Part shown: positions 33,341 to 39,080 of the stretch, in pieces
Numbering within the stretch: position 1 is the first letter of the stretch
How the letters are laid out: each line of letters opens with the position of its first letter
NCBI RefSeq assembly: GCF_001039355.2
Contig: NW_019773573.1
Span: forward strand, 43,263-82,342
DNA length: 39,080 nt
Origin: Lingula anatina
Lineage: Eukaryota > Brachiopoda > Lingulata > Lingulida > Lingulidae
Direction: 5' to 3'
Program-made: the position numbers and the translations under genes
Notes under the pieces: generated by a model
The model's input: the letters and a program-made list of their open reading frames with translations, nothing else
Told to the model about the DNA's origin: nothing
Database searches by the model: none

Positions 33341-33717
33341 ACAAACTCCTGAACCACTTGATAACAGACACGTTAATCAGTGCCGTAAATTCCGTAATTG
33401 AAAACATATAAAACAAAATTGCCTGAAGACTGCTTAGGGAAAAATTGGATCAGAAGCAGGCAAAAGGTTTGAGAAACTTAAGGCAGCTGAAAAAAGCAGA
33501 TTAGTGCATTTTTTTTTAGAAATGCACATGCAGTAGCAAAAAATAATCACCCACTATCATATTATACATATAATTCACTTGAGATGGAAATAGATTAGCT
33601 GTGTAATGATAATATATATTTGACTTGAAAATAGATGAAGAATGCTCAGATTTCTAGGATGAACTTGTGAATTTTGATAAATTGATCTGGTTTACAAGAG
33701 AATAAATATCACTGAAT

Positions 33718-33764
33718 TTAAAGGGATAATAACTCTTTGTTTTGGCCAAAAAATGAATTTTCCT
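33718..33764 (+). mobile_element. end fragment of the TTAA MITE family
   Basis: TTAA-AGGGATAATAACTC followed by TTTTGGCCAAAAAATG matches, on the opposite strand, the right end of the MITE at 6011-6355 for about 45 bases. The other end is missing. Confidence 0.7.
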
Positions 33765-34827
33765 AGAGTAAAATGTGCAATTAAGTATTAAATGTGTAAC
33801 TTACGTAAATTTTGTTACATTTTTTCGGTCTGACAGTTTTTTTTTTTTTTTTTTTGTCTGACAAATCTTTAGCTTTCGTCAGACTGAATGTCTAACACTT
33901 TTTTTTTTTACCTTTGAGAATTCAGTATGTCGCGTTAAATAGAAGGCAGTGATTAGATCAATTAGCAGTGCTGTTGTATATATTAGTGTGATATTAATGT
34001 AAGGAAAATGTGATTTGAAATGTGCCAATCTCTATAAAAAGTATAAAAAAGATTGATTTTATTATGTTAATATATGAATAATAGAATTATAATTATTTAT
34101 ATTAGAAATATATGATATCAAAAAATAATTTATTAGTAATTATCTTAATATAACAATTTAATTTTTATCCCCCCTTATGACATTTTTAAGGGACTTGCTT
34201 CGGTTGTACCCTGTAAATCAGTGACTACATTACAGATACACATTTTGGACTCCCTTTAGTGTGCAACAAAAGGCTCACCAAAAAGTATACTGTGAAGTTT
34301 CAAATAATTGTAATGTCTGAATAATTATATCGTGTGGAAAAATGTTCAAAAATTTATAATTGTACTGTGTGGAATCATCGTACTGTATGGAAAAAGGAGG
34401 AAATTCTGTTTTGTGTACAGACAGATGTGTCTGTACATGTAGCCGTAACCTGCATCTTTCGTCACTGTTGCCATTGTCACTGTTGCTGTTGTTGTGCACT
34501 TTCAGGGTTATAATAACAAGTGGAATACCATTTTAACTTTTGTCTTCAAACTTACAGAACTGAGAAATTTTCATAAAATACAGGTTATTTTCATCAGCAT
34601 GATCGGACCATCTTCCAAAAGAAAAGCTATTTTATCACTCTTTTTCAGCATATATCCACCATTGTAATAACATGTGAGCCATGTCATATTTTGCTTTGAA
34701 ACTTGCACAATTGATTCATAGGACTAATATACAGATAGACTTTGAAAATTATTTTGATCAGTTTAGTTTCAAAGAAGTTCTGCCTTTTTATGCCAATCTA
34801 TAGCTGTCATCAGTGCCAATTTATTTA
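33765..34827 (+). other. foxo intron 1, non-coding stretch
   Basis: AT-rich, with a poly-T run at 33838-33856 and another near 33900. Nothing further was recognised. Confidence 0.5.
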
Positions 34828-35100
34828 GGCCCCATTCAGAGTAGATGCTCTGAGTACTCACTGATCCACCGACTAAATATGGCAGACCCCACTTCAAAAG
34901 CAGTGCCGTTAATTCTCTACACACGCCATTAAATGGATTAAATCTCAGCTCTGAGGTTTAATTGCTAGGCTCATTCAGCGACAGCGCCGATGGAGGAGGG
35001 GAGACGGTCATAGAATCAGCAGCATCGCTTTTAAAATGGGGTCGGCCATATTTAGTCCGTGGATCAATTAGAACTCTTCCCATCTATTCTGAATGGACCC
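34828..35100. mobile_element. 273-bp PIF/Harbinger-type MITE in foxo intron
   Basis: The left end GGCCCCATTCAGAGTAGATG and the right end on the other strand, GGGTCCATTCAGAATAGATG, are inverted repeats. TTA flanks both sides (34825-34827, 35101-35103), the usual Harbinger target. Inside, TGATCCACnGACTAAATATGGC also occurs inverted, so much of the element folds back. No transposase. Confidence 0.8.
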
Positions 35101-35103
35101 TTA

Positions 35104-36383
35104 TATCCATTTTACTTGTTGTGCATAATTCAAATTTGGTGTGGACTTTGCTGTTAAGCATCATGTATTACTGCATCAGAATTGACAGTAGCTTATTTTG
35201 TGCATCATTATTTTCTACTTTTTGTCTGTTTACAGTCTCAGTATTGAACTAATTGTATATGTCAAAGTGTTCTTATGAGATTTTCTGCATCATAACAATA
35301 TAATTAGTTGATTATATAAGAATCTGTTATTGTGTTTTGTATAAAAAAAGTGTCAGAAATGGAAATAAACTCATATCATTGCAGTTTGTCAGATTCCATA
35401 CTTCACTATGTTCAGAATCTCAGAATGGAGCATATTGGACATTTAAAGATGTTGTTTTGATATTTTCCAATCTCAACAATTTTGTTAGTTGATCATGTAA
35501 AAATAGTAGTAAATTGGTTATTTTGCATTATGTTAAAAAGTATTGAAAATGGAAATGAACTCATTTTAGTATGTACGTTTCTCTCTTGTTCACATTTTGT
35601 CAATTTCAAGGTGTGACTTTGAACTTCCATTGGCTTGAAGAGATTTGCTCATCACATTTTCTGAGTGTCCACAGTATCAACATTTTATTATTTAATATTG
35701 ATGATTATAATGCTGTGAAGCATCAAAATTGTTGAAAACCCATATTTGGGCAATGCCACCATAGTGACCATTAAGGGAATAGTTTGTTACTTATGATTCT
35801 CAAACCTACTGAAAAGTTGGAAAACCAGTCTGCTGGCAATTTTTTTCTGTCAGGTTTTTTGGTTTGTTAATAAAATATTTATCGCTTATTTACCAAATCA
35901 GATGATTCAAGGTGTTCTAAGGGCATACTAGGTTGTTACACATTTATTAATAACTTTCCATGGGCAAGGCTTTCAGTGCTGCTCCCAACAATTTCTAGGT
36001 TGTGCCTACGTTTTTGCTGATGTGCCCACATTTTCGGCTTGGGAGTACCCATGTTACTAAATCTCAAGACTCGGATCTTTTCGATGGGGAAATGGTGAAT
36101 TTTACAGATTTATACTTTATTAAGTCAAAAATTCTTAAAATTGGAACATTGAACATTGTTATGTAAATTTTAGCAACAAAATTGAAAAGGAGATTACAAC
36201 ATAGTTCTATTCTGTGTAGTTAAAGCACCACAAATGCTTTGTAGAAATGTATTTTTAATTCCAAAATTATTTATCTGAAATGTTGATAATTTTTCATCAA
36301 AAAAGGTTACCACAGTCTGGAACCGAACAATTTGTCCATGTGTGTCTGACTTGCTGCATAAAACGGGTTCTTATCTGGTTTGA
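35104..36383 (+). other. foxo intron 1, non-coding stretch
   Basis: AT-rich with no convincing exon. A short inverted word pair, CTCCCAA / TTGGGAG, brackets 35982-36047. Confidence 0.45.
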
Positions 36384-36674
36384 GCAGCTACTAGTGCTGT
36401 TACATTCCATGCTACAGTGATTCAGAAATGGAATGCAGGCAAAATATATGATCATAACCCAGGGGTTCAACTTCCAAGCTATGATGTTGATAATATTGCA
36501 CCAGGCTGTCACTATTTTGGTATACATAATACTATTTCTGCAAGAGGAATACATAGTTCACAGTGCCATGGGTATAAATTTGATGTAACATGCACAGCAT
36601 TAGTCCATACATCTAAGAAAATAAAAGTGCATTTCCTTCAATATTGCACACATGCTGACAAGTATCATTCCTGA
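36384..36674 (+). CDS. unrecognised open frame, possibly an exon or transposon gene piece
   Basis: After a TGA the frame is open for 96 codons to TGA at 36672. It contains LPSYDVDNIAPGCHYFGIHN and HSSQCHGYKFDVTC, with several His and Cys, and has more the feel of a real protein end than the other short frames here. A possible acceptor (GAGCAG) ends at 36387. There is no good start codon. It lies on the foxo strand inside intron 1 but is not FoxO sequence. I do not know the family; chance is possible. Confidence 0.25.
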   Translation, partial: AATSAVTFHATVIQKWNAGKIYDHNPGVQLPSYDVDNIAPGCHYFGIHNTISARGIHSSQCHGYKFDVTCTALVHTSKKIKVHFLQYCTHADKYHS

Positions 36675-37554
36675 TATACTAGTTCATGACTGCTTTAATC
36701 TAATTTCCATGCAGCAGGTCACCATTTATCATCCAAATGGCTGCACAATCTGTGATGGGGAATTGCATGATGAATAAAATGTGAAATATGGATTCACATT
36801 CCGATTAGAGAAAATTCTGTTATTTTTGAAACTTTAAATATTTAAATGTACATATTTACTTTATTTATGACATTGAAATAATGAACTGAGATGATAGAGA
36901 TCTTTTTATTCATTCTTTATTTGCACTTTGAGTAATGATGAATGATATGCAGTTAATGTAGATATTTTGCAATTTGTGAAATGGGAATGTAAGAAGCACT
37001 GTGTACCTGTTAGTGGCATGGATCTACATGTGATACATTGGTGAGGTGCAGAACTATAGATCACTCTGTATGTGGTGCTAAATGTAATAGATAGAAAAGC
37101 TTTATATAAGAATTTGAGCCCCAGATGACCTGAATGTACTTCCCAGGGTACTGCTCAGCCATTTTTAGTCTATGTGGGTACCAGGTGTCATATGCTTTTA
37201 ACCTGACCTACATAAGGAATCAAATCACATTTGGTCCCCATTGAATGGTCCACCATTTTAGTCGTGTCCGGTAGTCATCCAGGATTTAAGTATAGCATTA
37301 GTAAAATCGTCAGTTAGCTCATGAGTGATTTCTTATGTTGAAGGTGTACCATCATAGAAACTGGTAAGATGTGAATAGAATTAGTTGATCACTATGGATT
37401 TTACCATATAGTGTAAATAATAATATATAAGTTTTGTGTGGGAAGATGCTTAGTAAAAGTATATTTAGATCGCCCCTTCAGGTCTATAGTGCTCCAGGTA
37501 GCACAGTACAGGTATACAAATGTCTATGCACATGCAGAGAGCATCCCTCTTTTT
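36675..37554 (+). other. foxo intron 1, non-coding stretch
   Basis: No gene, RNA or clear repeat was seen. Confidence 0.45.
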
Positions 37555-38160
37555 ATATACAGACACTGGAAGGTCCTTCTCTCCATGTAGACACTCTTGT
37601 TGTCTCTGTCGCTGTCTGACACTTGGCGTTTGCACCATAACTTCTAAGTTATATTTTTGTTTTACTTTAAATTTACTGAGTGGCTTTGTTTGGCAAAGAG
37701 GCAGGTTGCTTTAAAAATGGGCATGAAAGGATTACATTTACGATAATTTTTTTTTTTTTTTTTTTTTTCACAATTTTTGTGATGTTCACTCCATAACTTC
37801 CAAACTGTATTTTTGTTATACTTTAAATTTACTGAGTGGCTTTATTTGGCAAAGAAGCAGGTTGCTTTTGAAAACTGGCACAATCGGATCACATTTATGG
37901 TTATTATTCTGGTTTTTTGCACAATTTTGGTGACGTTTGCCATATAACTGCTGAAGCGTATTTGTTTTACTTTAAATTTACCGAGTGGCTTTGTTTTGTG
38001 AAGAAGCAGGTTACTTTAGAATATTGGCTTGATTAGGTAACATTTATGCTAATTATTTTTTATTTATATATTTATTTATTTTTGAATTTTTGCTGCCTTG
38101 TTTCTTGTATGGTGTCTGTATATTTGCCAGCTTTGCTTAAATCTTATTTTGCTGTGTACA
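37555..38160 (+). repeat. dispersed repeat family, three tandem units
   Basis: Three units of about 150-170 bases near 37640, 37790 and 37940 share CATAACT, TACTTTAAATTTACTGAGTGGCTTT (two changes in unit 3) and AGCAGGTTGCTTT. A poly-T run (37748-37768) lies in the first spacer. The lead (ACAGACACTG, 37560) and the tail (TTTGCCAGCTTTGC, 38120) also match the two-unit copy at 15035-15330 and its flanks, so this is one dispersed family with a variable number of units. Confidence 0.75.
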
Positions 38161-39080
38161 ATCTTTTCTGAGATTCAAAGAAATGAAATGTCATAATTTT
38201 CATCTATTTATTTCCCCCACCTACCGTAAGTTTCATGACGCTCTTCGTAATACATAAGGTAGATGAGGAGTGACCCTTTTTTCCTGAGACAGGTGCTATA
38301 AACAGTGCCCGTTCACTTATATTTGAAGCTGGTAGCATCAGTGGACTCAAACCAGTTATATGATATGATATGATATGATTAAGCTGAATGACCAGCGTAG
38401 CATCTATGTCTACCCTTCTTGAATTTTAATACATCATCTGAAATCAACTGATTTTAGATTTTTTTATCAGTCTAAGATCGGAAATGTTTTTAGTCGCAGG
38501 GCCTGCTCGGCGTAGACCCATTTCCAAAGAAAATTCAATTGCCCTTATCATAGAATACCAACTGGTACTCAAACTGAATTCAGTGTCACCTTAAATTACT
38601 AATTAATTATATCATATTAAACATATTGATAAAAGGCAATTTAAGGAACCTACCTGTGCCAATAGACACATCTTGTTGTGACTATTCCGATCTTATTTAT
38701 ATACACTAGCTGTGCACAAGTCTGGGTGCATATTAAGACGCCCATTGATACAACCTGAACGTAAATTAAGCATTTAATTGCCATACTGTCCACAAAACAA
38801 ATGCATTTATAATTTGATGTTAGATTCAAGAAATTACAAAAAAAATAGTCTGGTCTGATCTGATCTGCTCCTTCCTACCTTGTGCAAACCACATGTTTAT
38901 GAAGGTCCAATTGTGGGGGGAAGGGGGTCACAGGAATGGAGGTCTTCACAGATTACACTAAGTAATATCAACCTTTCATGTATCTCCGTCTTCTCTGCCA
39001 TATAAGTAACTGTATTTATGTATAATGAAGACATCAGTTGTCCTTATTGTTGACAAATCAGTTTTCCATGTAGATGAACT
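38161..39080 (+). other. foxo intron 1 to window end
   Basis: Non-coding. A short (ATATG)n run is near 38358-38380. No second foxo exon is seen. Confidence 0.5.

Noticed and set aside
1-39080. CRISPR arrays, rRNA, tRNA
   Set aside because: Tandem repeats seen are microsatellites or transposon units; no tRNA B-box or rRNA-like sequence was noticed, and the window is eukaryotic.

Overview
The window looks like nuclear DNA of an invertebrate deuterostome, most likely an echinoderm. It is AT-rich, its genes are split by GT-AG introns, it is full of microsatellites and short DNA transposons, and two single-N joins carry near-identical flanking copies as in a highly heterozygous assembly. The echinoderm call is inferred from gene content and general look, not proven. 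All genes were read as exons by translating both strands and matching intron phases.

Left third (1-9700, minus strand): two head-to-tail effector caspases of the caspase-3/7 type. The right copy (9598 down to 5076) is complete: five exons, about 272 residues, SHGE and QACRG active-site motifs. The left copy (1657 down to 252) has its first three exons; the rest lies beyond the left edge. Both have a short N-terminus and the same TATA-initiator spacing.

Centre (11680-25550, minus strand): an unusual gene at 14651-12310 encodes a 156-residue precursor made of a signal peptide, a strongly cationic amphipathic segment of about 35 residues on its own exon, and a very acidic tail with two canonical EF-hands. 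I read it as a candidate host-defence peptide gene with a calcium-binding pro-region, an arrangement I do not recognise from described families. A second copy at 23479-22558 keeps the EF-hand and acidic exons but has lost the signal and cationic exons; its homology stops at a piggyBac-like relic. A third relic (19415-19540) keeps only the 3' flank.

Right part (25550-39080): repeats, then the first coding exon of foxo (29389-29784, plus strand), with the N-terminal Akt site and the first part of the forkhead domain. The exon ends at the classic FoxO splice point, and the next exon was not found, so intron 1 runs at least 9.3 kb to the window edge. That intron holds a 1.5-kb hAT-like element with a decayed transposase, a PIF/Harbinger-type MITE and a tandem-repeat family.

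Caspase, candidate antimicrobial precursor and FoxO are all linked to stress or immunity, but nothing in the sequence shows that they work together; neighbourhood is all that is seen. No rRNA, tRNA or CRISPR array was found.
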